Shown here in pieces: positions 46,862-56,889 of a DNA stretch of 64,000 bases. Made by a program: the position numbers and the translations under genes. The stretch spans positions 1-64,000 of the forward strand of contig JAIYDP010000384.1 in NCBI GenBank assembly GCA_027487435.1. Reading direction: 5' to 3'. How positions within the stretch are numbered: the stretch's first letter is position 1; every line of letters starts with the position of its first letter. The notes beneath the pieces are model-generated. The model searched no databases and was not told the origin of the DNA. It saw nothing but the letters and a program-made list of their open reading frames with translations. The DNA comes from Verrucomicrobiaceae bacterium. Its GTDB lineage: Bacteria > Verrucomicrobiota > Verrucomicrobiia > Verrucomicrobiales > Akkermansiaceae.

Positions 46862-48109
46862 ATGCCTCGCGTAGCCATCATCATGCCCCAGTTAGGCGAA
46901 TCCATCGCTGAAGCCACTGTGATCCGTATTCTTGCAACAGCAGGAAGTCAGGTGATCGCGGATCAGGAAGTCATGGAGGTAGAGACGAACAAAGCAACCA
47001 TGGGAGTTACGGCTCTCTGTTCTGGTGTGTTAGAGGAGTGGCGGGTATCCGAGGGGACGAGTTACGCCGTCGGGACCTTGTTAGGAATCGTAGTGGCGAC
47101 CGATGAAGAGATCGAGCGCACGGGCGTGGATACGCTTGAGTCGCTGGAAAAACAACGCGCGATTTCTGCCGATGCGATGGAGATCAAGCCCAACGATGCG
47201 GAACAAAATCTTCATTTTGCTGTGGATGGAGAAGGGTATGTCGAGTCTGCGCCGCAAGTCAGGCCGAATGTCAAAGGCTTGGCTGTACCGGCAGGAACCA
47301 TGGGAGCGCACTACATTTCTCCGCGGATGCGTGCGCGCATGGATGAGATGGGACTGCGCGAAGCGGATCTTTCTGCCGTGGTAGGAAGCGGCGCGGGTGG
47401 TCGGGTGACGGTGGAGGATCTGGAGAAATTTCTCGATTACATTCAAACATGGCCAAGCAGCAATGCTTCGCCGATGCGCTTGGCTGTGGCCGATGCCATG
47501 CGCCGGAGTTGGACTCGCCCGCTGGCAACAGTGGGGCGTTATGTTACGTTAGATGCGGCTCTTTCTCATCGCAAGCAGCAGGAGAATAAGCCGGGGCTGA
47601 CCTTGTATCTTCTGCGTGCCTTTGCTCTAGCTCTAAAAGAAATGCCCGAGGTGGCGGGATTTTTGATTGGTTCCAAGGTGGTTCATCCACGATCTTTTGA
47701 TATTGGCGTGGCGGTCGCGGTTGATGATGGTGTGGTGGTTCCCGTGGTGAGAAAAGTGGATCAAAAATCGCTCGCCGAACTTGTCGAAGAATACAATGAT
47801 CTGGTGGATCGTTCGCGTCGTCGTAGGCTCACGGAAGCCGATACCCGCGGAGGCATTGCTACGGTGACCAATTTCGGCACCTTTGGCCTCGCCTGGGCTA
47901 CGCCGATTCCCTTGCCGAACGAGACGTTGATTTTAGGGATTGGCTCTGGCGTGAAAAAGCCGGTTTGGAATGAGCAGCGCGGCACATTTTTGCCCGCTAC
48001 GGAAGCAGATCTGGAGCTGACTTTTGACCACCGTGTCGTCGATGGCGGCGGTGCGGGACTGCTTTTGCGTCGCATCGTGGAATTGTTGCAAAACCCTGCA
48101 TTGCTTTGA
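46862..48109 (+). CDS. pdhC: 2-oxo acid dehydrogenase E2 (dihydrolipoamide acyltransferase)
   Basis: This 415-residue E2 component has one N-terminal lipoyl domain with the lipoyl lysine at K44 (EVETNKATMGV, Asn in place of the common Asp before Lys). A linker, an E3/E1-binding domain (ISPRMRARMDEMGLREADLSAVVGSGAGGRVTVEDLEKFL) and a catalytic acyltransferase domain ending in LTFDHRVVDGGGAG (catalytic HxxxDG) follow. It transfers the acyl group from lipoamide to CoA. It is the third gene of the E1a-E1b-E2 operon; the E3 subunit must be encoded elsewhere. Confidence 0.92.
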   Translation: MPRVAIIMPQLGESIAEATVIRILATAGSQVIADQEVMEVETNKATMGVTALCSGVLEEWRVSEGTSYAVGTLLGIVVATDEEIERTGVDTLESLEKQRAISADAMEIKPNDAEQNLHFAVDGEGYVESAPQVRPNVKGLAVPAGTMGAHYISPRMRARMDEMGLREADLSAVVGSGAGGRVTVEDLEKFLDYIQTWPSSNASPMRLAVADAMRRSWTRPLATVGRYVTLDAALSHRKQQENKPGLTLYLLRAFALALKEMPEVAGFLIGSKVVHPRSFDIGVAVAVDDGVVVPVVRKVDQKSLAELVEEYNDLVDRSRRRRLTEADTRGGIATVTNFGTFGLAWATPIPLPNETLILGIGSGVKKPVWNEQRGTFLPATEADLELTFDHRVVDGGGAGLLLRRIVELLQNPALL

Positions 48110-48162
48110 GCTCGGTTGCCCCAGCCTGCGTTTCGATTTTGTCGATTTTGTGATAGATTTCG

Positions 48163-51039
48163 ATGCAAAACCGTGTATCTTGCGGGGTGAATCGATGTTT
48201 GATTTTGCTGATATTCGCAACTTCTTTTGCCAACGCGGAAGAACTTCACTTTAATCGCGATATACGCCCGATCTTTACCAAGCACTGCACGGCGTGTCAT
48301 GGTGGAGTGAAAGAGGCTGGAAATATTTCTTTGATCTATCGTGATAAAGCTTTAGCCGAGGGTAAGTCTGGTGAGATTTGTATCGTTCCAGGCGCGCCTG
48401 AATCGTCGGAATTGATGCGCCGCATTACCTCCACGGATCCGGATGAGGTCATGCCTAAACCGAAACATGGACCACCGTTAGGGTCACATGAGGTAGAGAA
48501 GATCCGAAAATGGATCCAGCAAGGTGCGAAGTGGGAAGAGTTATGGTCTTTCACTCCACCGCGAAGCGCTCCTTTGCCGAGCATCAAGAATTCCTCATGG
48601 CCGAAGTCTCTCATGGATCATTGGGTGATGGCAAAAATGGAGGAGCTTTCTTTGATGCCATCGGCCGAAGCCGAAAAAGCAGAATGGTTTCGACGCGCCA
48701 GTTTGGATCTCACGGGGCTTCCTCCAACTTCTGAGGCGTGGCAAATGTTTGCAGCAGATCAATCCCCAGAAGCTTACGAAAATGCCACCAATCGTTTGCT
48801 CGATTCTCCGCATTATGGGGAACGCTGGGCGGTGATGTGGATGGATTTAGCACGTTACTCCGATACCAAGGGCTTTGAAAAAGACCCTGAGAGAACGGTT
48901 TGGCCCTATCGCGATTGGTTGATTCGTTCGTTCAATGCCGATCTCTCGTATGATCAGTTTACCATCAAACAAATCGCTGGAGATCTTGCCGAGAATCCCA
49001 GTGCCGATGATCTTCTTGCAACGGTGTTTCATCGTAATACCCAGACCAATACGGAAGGGGGTACTGATGATGAAGAGTTCCGCACGGCAGCGGTGATTGA
49101 TCGTATCAATACGACATGGACGGCATGGCAAGCCACGACCTTTGCCTGTGTGCAATGTCATTCCCATCCGTATGATCCGTTTCCTCATGAAGATTATTAT
49201 CGTTTCATGGCGTTCTTCGATAACTCGGAAGACTGCGATTTGAATAATGATTTTCCTCTAACGAAAATCACTAACGACCCCGCGCAACAGCTCGATGCTG
49301 TAACGTGGGAAAAGGAGTTGGCATTGCAACGACGTGCCATCAACGACAAAGCTAAGAAAATCGCCTCGGCACTGCAAGGGTTAGAAGTCCCGCGCGTGCT
49401 TGATGCAAAATCCTCGGCAGCATCGGGAAAAATCGAGCAAAAGGACGATGGTTATTTTTACTCAAGTGGCACGAATCCCACCGTGTCTTCGTACACTTTG
49501 CGCTTTCCGATGAAGCCCTTTAGCGCGATACGTTTGGACATTTTGCCCGAATCAGATGATCCGAAAAAATGGTCTGCCTTGGCAGCAGTTTGTGGAGACT
49601 TTCATGTGAATCGGATCAAAGCGGATGGCACAAAGGAAAAAATCAATTTCAAAGAAGTCATTGCGGATTCTTTAGCGGGTCCCTTTGATCCGAATGAAGC
49701 GATCAAGAAAGGCGGCCCTGGGTTCGGAGACTATCCCGCTCAACGAGGACCGCGTTGGTGTGTGTTTGTGCCAGAACAATCCGTCGATGGACAACCTGAT
49801 GAGCAATGGGAAATCACCATCCATCATTCGATTTCTTGCAACTCCGACAACCAACCTAGCATCCTAAAGAAATTTCAGTTGCGCTTTTCGTCTGACCCAT
49901 CGCTCTTGCAACACGTCCTCTCCGCAGATCATCTTGCAAGTTGGCAATCCTACAACACACTCAAGAAAAAGTATGATGCGCTCGGCGGCAAATTGGTGCC
50001 AGTGATGAGTGAGCGCTCGCCCGATGCGCGGCGCGATACCAGTGTTTTCTCTCGCGGCAATCGTATGACCAAAGACCGAAGCGTGCAGGCAGGCATTCCT
50101 GAAATTTCTCGCCCTCCGCAACTGGATCGAGCTCTAACTCGTGTCGATCTGGCGAATTGGTTAGTCGGTAAAGAAAACACTCTTACTGCGAGGGTTTTAG
50201 CCAACCGCCTGTGGGCAGAGCTTTTTGGCATGGGATTGGTAGAGACCTTAGAGGACTTTGGTTCTTCGGGATTACCTCCTAGCAATCAAGAATTGTTAGA
50301 TCACTTGGCTTTGCGTTTGAGTCAGCATCATCAATGGCGCATCAAGCCGTTTTTGCGAGAAATCGTCCTCTCGGCGACGTATCGGCAAACGGCAAAAGTC
50401 TCGTCGGAGCATCTTGCAAAAGACCCTCGCAATGTCTGGCTAACACGCGGCCCTCGTCAACGGCTCACCGCTGAAATGGTGCGCGATCAATCCTTGCTCG
50501 TCTCTGGTTTAATGTCACGAAAAGCCTTCGGACCACCAGTGTTTCCTCCTCAGCCAGAAGGCATTTGGAAGTCTGTTTACAACGGCGCGAAATGGACTAC
50601 CTCAGAGGGCGAAGATCGCTATCGCAGAGCCATTTATACCTACAGCAAACGCACCAGTGGCTATCCCTCTTTCTTGACCTTCGATGCTCCATCGCGCGAT
50701 GTTTGTAGCCCTCGTCGCATCAATTCCAACACGCCCTTGCAGGCATTAGTGACGCTCAACGACCCCGCCTACATGGAAATGGCTTCATCCTTTGCGAACC
50801 GCATGAAACAAAGTGCTGCCGATCTTCCCACGCAGTTGCGCCAAGGTTATCAATGGCTAACCCTGCAAGAATTACCAGCCTCTGCGCTGCAAGCACTCGT
50901 CGATTTGTATGCCGATGCTGTCACAGAGTATCGCTCACAACCCGATGAAATGAAAATCCTCGCCGCGACTCCCGAGGATGCTGCCATGATCCTCGTCGCC
51001 AATACCATGCTGAACCTCGACTCAGCTCTCAATCGTTAG
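48163..51039 (+). CDS. PSD1 and planctomycete cytochrome C domain protein
   Basis: This 958-residue exported protein belongs to a family characteristic of Planctomycetes and Verrucomicrobia. A signal peptide (RCLILLIFATSFANA) is followed by a planctomycete cytochrome C domain with the single heme motif CTACHG. A DUF1549 domain follows (about 145-350, including LLDSPHYGERWAVMWMDLARYSDTKGFEKD), then a jelly-roll-like middle segment, and a C-terminal DUF1553/PSD1 domain (about 660-920, LTRVDLANWLVGKENTLTARVLANRLWAELFGMGLVETLEDFG). The function is not established for the family; neighbouring DUF1501 genes are usual. It is 21 bp before the DUF1501 gene. Confidence 0.92.
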   Translation: MQNRVSCGVNRCLILLIFATSFANAEELHFNRDIRPIFTKHCTACHGGVKEAGNISLIYRDKALAEGKSGEICIVPGAPESSELMRRITSTDPDEVMPKPKHGPPLGSHEVEKIRKWIQQGAKWEELWSFTPPRSAPLPSIKNSSWPKSLMDHWVMAKMEELSLMPSAEAEKAEWFRRASLDLTGLPPTSEAWQMFAADQSPEAYENATNRLLDSPHYGERWAVMWMDLARYSDTKGFEKDPERTVWPYRDWLIRSFNADLSYDQFTIKQIAGDLAENPSADDLLATVFHRNTQTNTEGGTDDEEFRTAAVIDRINTTWTAWQATTFACVQCHSHPYDPFPHEDYYRFMAFFDNSEDCDLNNDFPLTKITNDPAQQLDAVTWEKELALQRRAINDKAKKIASALQGLEVPRVLDAKSSAASGKIEQKDDGYFYSSGTNPTVSSYTLRFPMKPFSAIRLDILPESDDPKKWSALAAVCGDFHVNRIKADGTKEKINFKEVIADSLAGPFDPNEAIKKGGPGFGDYPAQRGPRWCVFVPEQSVDGQPDEQWEITIHHSISCNSDNQPSILKKFQLRFSSDPSLLQHVLSADHLASWQSYNTLKKKYDALGGKLVPVMSERSPDARRDTSVFSRGNRMTKDRSVQAGIPEISRPPQLDRALTRVDLANWLVGKENTLTARVLANRLWAELFGMGLVETLEDFGSSGLPPSNQELLDHLALRLSQHHQWRIKPFLREIVLSATYRQTAKVSSEHLAKDPRNVWLTRGPRQRLTAEMVRDQSLLVSGLMSRKAFGPPVFPPQPEGIWKSVYNGAKWTTSEGEDRYRRAIYTYSKRTSGYPSFLTFDAPSRDVCSPRRINSNTPLQALVTLNDPAYMEMASSFANRMKQSAADLPTQLRQGYQWLTLQELPASALQALVDLYADAVTEYRSQPDEMKILAATPEDAAMILVANTMLNLDSALNR

Positions 51040-51060
51040 AATCTTTTGCCGTCCCACTTT

Positions 51061-52536
51061 ATGAATGATATTTTCCAACAAACACGTCTGCAGCACCTGA
51101 CTCGACGGCATTTTCTCAATCGATGCTCCATCGGTCTCGGTGGTGTGTGGCTCACTTCACAAGGCGATCTCTGGGGGGCTTCATCGTCGATCGTCAAGAA
51201 TCCATCTCAGCCGCTCTTGCCGGAAATCACTCAATTCGCTCCGCGCGCCAAGCAAGTCATCTACCTCCACATGGCCGGAGCACCTAGCCAGTTGGAGTTG
51301 TTCGATTACAAGCCTGAGTTGGAAAAGCTCGATGGCAAGGACTGTCCCCAGGAGTTTCTTGCTGGGAAACAATTTGCCTTCATTCAAGGCGTGCCAAAAA
51401 TGCTCAGCAGTCGATTCCCTTTCCATAAAGCCGGAAAAAGTGGCACGTGGATTTCGGATCGTTTGCCGCACATGGAAAAGGTCATCGATGAGCTATGCAT
51501 CATCAAATCGATGCACACCGATCAATTCAATCATGCACCTGCGCAGCTACTTCTTCATACGGGTTTTCCTCAACTCGGATGGCCTAGTGCTGGTGCTTGG
51601 GCCACCTATGGCCTTGGCTCCGAAAACCAAAACTTGCCGGGCTTCATCGTCCTCACATCGGGCGGCGTGAATCCCGATGCCGGGAAATCAGTCTGGGGAA
51701 GCGGCTTTTTGCCATCGGTGTATCAAGGTGTGCAATGCAGATCGCAAGGAGAGCCTGTGTTGTTTTTGCAGAACCCTAAAGGCGTTAGCCAAAAGCTGCG
51801 TCGCCGCACCTTGGATGCTTTGAGCGACATCAATCAATCCATCGCCCAAGAAGTCGGTGATCCCGAAACGGTGACGCGCATCGCCCAATATGAAATGGCT
51901 TACCGTATGCAAATCCACGCATCGGATGCTTTTGACATTCGCCGCGAACCTGAGGCAGTTCATAAGGCTTACAACACCCAGCCTGGGCAAGAATCGTTTG
52001 CCAACAATTGCCTCTTGGCTCGCCGACTCGTCGAACGGGGTGTGCGCTACGTGCAGCTCTTTGACTGGGGCTGGGACTCGCATGGAACCGGTCCTAATAC
52101 CGATCTCACCAAGGGCTTTGTCACCAAATGTCAGGAAATTGACCAACCCATTTCCGCGCTCTTACAGGATCTGAAACAGCGCGGATTGTTAGATGAGACC
52201 CTCGTGATTTGGTCTGGCGAGTTTGGGCGAACGCCCATGCGCGAAAATCGTGGCGGCGTGGAAATGTCATCGGTTGGACGCGACCACAATCCTGGTGCCT
52301 ACACCTTGTGGATGGCTGGCGCTGGTGTCAAAGGTGGCTTCTCCTACGGCGAGACTGACCCCATTGGCTACGAGGCGATGACAGATAAAGTTTCCGCCCA
52401 TGACCTTCATGCGACTATGCTTCATCTCCTCGGTTACGACCATGAGCGCTTCACCTATCCGCACTCGGGGGCATTGCATCGATTGACCAACATCACCAAA
52501 TCAGGCACCAAGGTCATCAAGAACATTCTTGCGTAA
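51061..52536 (+). CDS. DUF1501 protein (alkaline-phosphatase/sulfatase-like fold)
   Basis: This 491-residue protein has a twin-arginine-like N-terminus (LTRRHFLNRCSIGLGGVWL). DUF1501 signature segments follow: QVIYLHMAGAPSQLELFDYKPEL, SIKSMHTDQFNHAPAQLLLHTG, QLFDWGWDSHG, and WSGEFGRTPMRENRGGVEMSSVGRDHNPGAYTLWMAGAGVKGG. DUF1501 is related to the alkaline phosphatase/sulfatase superfamily, and the conserved histidines and acids in the last block fit metal binding. ATG 51061 is chosen over the TTG of the track. It is the usual partner of PSD1 proteins and likely acts with the upstream gene. Confidence 0.92.
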   Translation: MNDIFQQTRLQHLTRRHFLNRCSIGLGGVWLTSQGDLWGASSSIVKNPSQPLLPEITQFAPRAKQVIYLHMAGAPSQLELFDYKPELEKLDGKDCPQEFLAGKQFAFIQGVPKMLSSRFPFHKAGKSGTWISDRLPHMEKVIDELCIIKSMHTDQFNHAPAQLLLHTGFPQLGWPSAGAWATYGLGSENQNLPGFIVLTSGGVNPDAGKSVWGSGFLPSVYQGVQCRSQGEPVLFLQNPKGVSQKLRRRTLDALSDINQSIAQEVGDPETVTRIAQYEMAYRMQIHASDAFDIRREPEAVHKAYNTQPGQESFANNCLLARRLVERGVRYVQLFDWGWDSHGTGPNTDLTKGFVTKCQEIDQPISALLQDLKQRGLLDETLVIWSGEFGRTPMRENRGGVEMSSVGRDHNPGAYTLWMAGAGVKGGFSYGETDPIGYEAMTDKVSAHDLHATMLHLLGYDHERFTYPHSGALHRLTNITKSGTKVIKNILA

Positions 52537-52618
52537 ATGATTCGCCTTTTACTCTATCGGATGACTCATAAGCATGATAGATCTTCTACTGCGGATCAGT
52601 ATGATTTCGATATTTCCT

Positions 52619-55600
52619 ATGCAGTTTCATTCTCGTCTTTTGCTCGATCGCAAACATTCCGTTAGAGCAGTCGCCTGCGCACTCGCCACCGTTCTCAACG
52701 TGGCTCAGGCTGTGACCGATGAATCATCGCCAAAAATCGAAGGCACTGCGAATCCCGATCCCATTGCTGCGAAAGACCCGCACAAGGCGTTGCTCTCCAC
52801 AGTCACGTATCCCACCGAAATGAAGGCGGCAATCTTTGCCATGCAGCCAGATGTGCAAACGCCTACGGCCATTTCATTCGACGAACAGAATCGACTCTAC
52901 GTCGCAGAGACACATCGCTTCGGACGTGGCATCGAAGACAACCGCCGCAACCCTCATTGGGTGCGCGACGATATCGGGCTGAAATCTCCTGCCGAACGCC
53001 TCGAAATGTATCGCAAGTATGCAAACATCAAGCCGATGGAGCACTACACAAAACATTCTGAAATCATTCGGGTGTTAGAGGACAAAAACGGCGATGGCAC
53101 CTGCGACCATGCACAGGTATTTGCCGATGGATTCAATGATCCGCTCGATGGCACAGCCGCTGGCATTCTCGCCATGAATGGCAATATTTACTTCGCTTGC
53201 ATCCCTCATGTATGGCTGCTCAAGGATACCGATGGCGATGGCAAAGCCGATCAGCGGAAATCACTGCAATCTGGTTATGGCATTAGCGTTAGCCTCAGCG
53301 GTCACGACCTTAATGGCTTCACACCTGGCCCCGACGGACGAATCTATTTCACGATCGGCGACCGTGCTTACAATCTCGATACCGCCGACGGCCGAAATTT
53401 GTATGATCAATACGCTGGTGCCATTTTTCGCATGGAGCCAGACGGCAGCAAATTAGAAGTCGTTCACCGTGGTCTGCGCAATCCTAAAGAACTTGCCTTC
53501 GATCAATACGGGGCGGCATTTAGCGTCGATAACAATGCCGACATGGGAGACAAAGCCCGTGTGGTTTATATGGTGGAAGGCGCGGACTCAGGATGGAATC
53601 GTGGGCATCAAAATTTTAACAATTTCACCAATTCCATCGATGTAGGCAGACAACACACGACCCCATGGCTTAAAGAATCCATGTGGAATATGACCGGCGT
53701 CAACCGCCCCGCTGCCTACCTGCCTCCTGCGGCCTTTGTTAGCACTGGCCCATCTGGGTTAGCATACAATCCGGGCATTGGTCTAGACCCAAAATGGGAC
53801 AATCACTTATTCATCTGCGACTTCCGTGGTGGCGGCAGCGAAGTGATTGGCTTCGAAATGAAACCCCAAGGTGCTGGCTTCGAACTCGCCAAACAAGAGT
53901 CCTTCATCAAAGGTTTCCTCAACACCGATATCGAATTCGGTTACGATGGAAAAGTGTACGTTAGCGACTATACGGGCAGTTGGACCAGCTACGGCCTTGG
54001 CGCGATTTTCACCTTTTACAATCCCATCGAAATCGAAAAGCCCGTTGTCAAAGAAACGCGACAGCTCTTCGCTCAAGGATTCGATCAACGCTCACCGAAA
54101 GAACTTAGCAAATTGCTCGCGCATCCCGATATGCGCGTCCGCCAGCGTGCTCAGTTTGCTTTAGCAAAAGACCCAAAAAATCTTGCGTTGCTCCAGCGTG
54201 CCACGGAGAAATCGAATCGCTTGGTCACCCGCCTTCACGGGCTTTGGGGCATCGGCCAAATCGCTCGCCTCACCGGTAACACGGATGCGATTTCCATTCT
54301 CGTTAGCCTAACTGGCGATTCCGAGGCTCGCATGCGCGGACAAGCTGCCCAAGCGATTGGCGATGCTTCACCGAGCACCCAACGTTCGATTCTCGCACCA
54401 CTTCTCAAGGATTCTGATGCGAATACGGCCATGCTAGCCGCCATTGCTCTCGGCAAAGCAGGAAACCCAGCAGACATTCCGGCATTGGTGGCAGTCTTAG
54501 AAAAAAATGCCGACCATGATGCCTACCTGCGCCATGGTGCCATTCAAGGACTAAAAACCATCGTCGAAAAATCAGGCAAAGTGGATGCCCTAGGCAAGTT
54601 TGCCAAACACTCTTCCTCCGCAGTTCGTCGTGGACTGGTGATCACATTGCGCCAACTCAAACACCGCGCGATTAGCGTTTTCCTTAACGATTCAGATGCC
54701 AGCATCGCAATCGAAGCAATCCAAGCCATCAATGATGCCTACATCGAAGATGCACGCGCCGATCTCGCCAATGCCACGCAATGGCTGGGCAAATCCACCC
54801 CACAGATCGATCAACGCATCATCAATGCCATCTACCGCGTCGGCGGCGATGCCAATTTGAAAAAAATCCTGCAACTCGTCACCGATGAGAAACAAGCCGA
54901 GTCCGTCCGCACCGAATGCTTGTTTGTGCTTCGTCGTTGGGAGAACCCACCCGTCGCTGACCCTACCACGGGTCAAGTGCGGCCCATCAGCGGCAATCGT
55001 TCCATCGCCTCTTCACGCAAAGAACTCTCCCGCACCCTGCAACACCTGCTCGAAACGATTTCGCCCAATCTCTTAGCCGATGTGATCCTCGCCACCGAGA
55101 CGCTAAACGTCCCCGTTGACCCCAAAGCGATGCTCATGCATTTCGATAATCCGAAAAAGCCCGCCGCGATCCGACTTGCCGCCCTCAAGAATCTACTCCA
55201 TGCCAAAGCACCGCAACTTGCTAGCGCACTTCACAAAGCTGTCGATGACGGCGACCGCGAAGTCCGTGTGCAAAGCTTTGCCGCCATGTGCCAGATCGAC
55301 CCCGATCGCGCTCTACAACAAGCACAAAAAATACTCGCTTCTACCCAGAGTTACGATCGCCAGCAACTGTTCGCTGCTCTTGCTACCATGCCCAGCCCAA
55401 AAGCGGCTTCTTTCATTTTGACTGCCCTGCGCGATCTCAAAAAGCAATCGCCCGATATCCAATTGGACATTCTCGATGCCGCAGAAAAACGCAAGGAGCC
55501 AGAAATCGTCAAAGCACTCGCCGACTATAACGCAAGCCACGATGTCAATGACCTGCTTGCCAGCTATCGCGTCACCATCGAAGGCGGCGATGTCGTCAAA

Positions 55601-56020
55601 GGTCGCAAAATCTTTTACAATCACGGAGCCGCCGAATGCTCACGTTGTCACACCGCAGAAAAGCACCGTGTCGGAGGAAATGCTGGTCCGAACTTGGCCG
55701 ATATTGGTGTCCTTCACGCCCGTGACTACCTCATGGAAGCCTTGGTCAATCCAGGTGCAAAAATTGCTTCTGGCTACGGATTGGTTTCCATCACGCTGAA
55801 AGACGGCAAAACCATTGGCGGCAAGCTGATGAAAGAAGACGATAAGCAAATGGAAATCGCCGATCTCGTCAGCGGGAAATCGCAAAGTTATCCTAAAGCA
55901 GAAATCAAAGATAGCACCCTGCCGATGAGCACCATGCCCCCGATGGGAGGAATGCTCACCAAACAAGAATTGCGCGATGTCATAGCCTTCCTCGCCACCA
56001 TGCGAGACGGGAAAAAATAG
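52619..56020 (+). CDS. PVC-type heme-binding dehydrogenase with HEAT repeats and cytochrome c domain
   Basis: This very large secreted protein has a signal peptide (RAVACALATVLNVAQA). Its N-terminal beta-propeller of the Pirellula/Verrucomicrobium membrane-bound dehydrogenase type includes FDEQNRLYVAETHRFGRG, DGTCDHAQVFADGF and GPDGRIYFTIGDR. A central all-helical HEAT-repeat region of about 450 residues follows (e.g. LLKDSDANTAMLAAIALGKAGNPADIPALVAVLE). A C-terminal cytochrome c domain has CSRCHT near residue 1006 and a late methionine-rich MPPMGGMLTKQELRDVIAFLATM ligand region. ATG 52619 is preferred; ATG 52574 would add 15 residues. It follows DUF1501 by 82 bp and probably receives electrons during sugar oxidation. 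Confidence 0.88.
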   Translation: MQFHSRLLLDRKHSVRAVACALATVLNVAQAVTDESSPKIEGTANPDPIAAKDPHKALLSTVTYPTEMKAAIFAMQPDVQTPTAISFDEQNRLYVAETHRFGRGIEDNRRNPHWVRDDIGLKSPAERLEMYRKYANIKPMEHYTKHSEIIRVLEDKNGDGTCDHAQVFADGFNDPLDGTAAGILAMNGNIYFACIPHVWLLKDTDGDGKADQRKSLQSGYGISVSLSGHDLNGFTPGPDGRIYFTIGDRAYNLDTADGRNLYDQYAGAIFRMEPDGSKLEVVHRGLRNPKELAFDQYGAAFSVDNNADMGDKARVVYMVEGADSGWNRGHQNFNNFTNSIDVGRQHTTPWLKESMWNMTGVNRPAAYLPPAAFVSTGPSGLAYNPGIGLDPKWDNHLFICDFRGGGSEVIGFEMKPQGAGFELAKQESFIKGFLNTDIEFGYDGKVYVSDYTGSWTSYGLGAIFTFYNPIEIEKPVVKETRQLFAQGFDQRSPKELSKLLAHPDMRVRQRAQFALAKDPKNLALLQRATEKSNRLVTRLHGLWGIGQIARLTGNTDAISILVSLTGDSEARMRGQAAQAIGDASPSTQRSILAPLLKDSDANTAMLAAIALGKAGNPADIPALVAVLEKNADHDAYLRHGAIQGLKTIVEKSGKVDALGKFAKHSSSAVRRGLVITLRQLKHRAISVFLNDSDASIAIEAIQAINDAYIEDARADLANATQWLGKSTPQIDQRIINAIYRVGGDANLKKILQLVTDEKQAESVRTECLFVLRRWENPPVADPTTGQVRPISGNRSIASSRKELSRTLQHLLETISPNLLADVILATETLNVPVDPKAMLMHFDNPKKPAAIRLAALKNLLHAKAPQLASALHKAVDDGDREVRVQSFAAMCQIDPDRALQQAQKILASTQSYDRQQLFAALATMPSPKAASFILTALRDLKKQSPDIQLDILDAAEKRKEPEIVKALADYNASHDVNDLLASYRVTIEGGDVVKGRKIFYNHGAAECSRCHTAEKHRVGGNAGPNLADIGVLHARDYLMEALVNPGAKIASGYGLVSITLKDGKTIGGKLMKEDDKQMEIADLVSGKSQSYPKAEIKDSTLPMSTMPPMGGMLTKQELRDVIAFLATMRDGKK

Positions 56021-56250
56021 CCGGCGGAGCATCTTGATTTCTAATTCTTTTCCCGACAAGGTTTTGCCTGCCTCATCGCTGCTTATCACGAAGCTGGTTG
56101 TTGCGGTTTATGAAGAGTCCGGGGGCGTGATACCTTTCCGAGTGATTCGAATGTAAAAAAAATTCGCAACTTCGTTTCGTGGTTGGCGTTTGCATTCCCA
56201 GACACCTCATGCGGCTCTTGCACGTGAGGTTTGCTCCACCACTCTTCGCC

Positions 56251-56832
56251 ATGAAATCCATCTCAGTCATTCTTGCTGCAAGCTGTGCGACCATCGCAGT
56301 TGGGTTGATCATTCATCGCTCGATGTCTGATCCATCGGCACAAAGTGCTGTGACCCAGGGAGTGAATCTGCCTGCTCGGCAAGAACTTCGTAACCCAAGT
56401 GGGGAGAGAAATCGAAATAGCAGCAAGGGACATCGTGAGTGGCAGAATGTGGAGTCCGTTGATCCGGTGCATGCTCTGGATGTGCAACGATGGAAGTCGG
56501 CAGCGATGAAGCGCGTCGAGAAACTTGATGAAGAACTCAAACTGAATTCTGCCCAACAACATCGCATCTTGGAACAAATCTTGGCCTTCTCGGCACCTGA
56601 AGGAGTCGCCTTGCGCATCGGCGATCGTGCTGTGGATGCTGCTGAAATTTCTCTTCAAGCTGAGAGTCTCGAAGATGCGATTTCCGACGCTCTGGATCCC
56701 GATCGTGCACGCTTGTATCAGCAATCGCTCATGGATCATGCCGCATGGTGGGATCACGCCATCGAGCAAATGGAATCTTCTGCTGCTGAGGAAGAGCAGC
56801 CTGCGAACGACATCCTCAGGGATGACGCATAA
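56251..56832 (+). CDS. Exported Spy-like/hypothetical protein
   Basis: This 193-residue protein has an N-terminal signal anchor (ISVILAASCATIAVGLII). A charged, helix-rich mature part follows (VQRWKSAAMKRVEKLDEELKLNSAQQHRILEQILAF ... ALDPDRARLYQQSLMDHAAWWDHAIEQMESSAAEEEQ). The LNSAQQHRILEQI segment resembles the LTxEQ motif of CpxP/Spy-type periplasmic chaperones, but the match is weak. ATG 56251 is chosen over the longer track ORF. It precedes an EF-hand protein by 57 bp. Confidence 0.55.
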   Translation: MKSISVILAASCATIAVGLIIHRSMSDPSAQSAVTQGVNLPARQELRNPSGERNRNSSKGHREWQNVESVDPVHALDVQRWKSAAMKRVEKLDEELKLNSAQQHRILEQILAFSAPEGVALRIGDRAVDAAEISLQAESLEDAISDALDPDRARLYQQSLMDHAAWWDHAIEQMESSAAEEEQPANDILRDDA

Positions 56833-56889
56833 ACAATTTCCGCGCGGAAAACCCAAACCCAAACCAAAACCAAAAAACAAACATAAAAG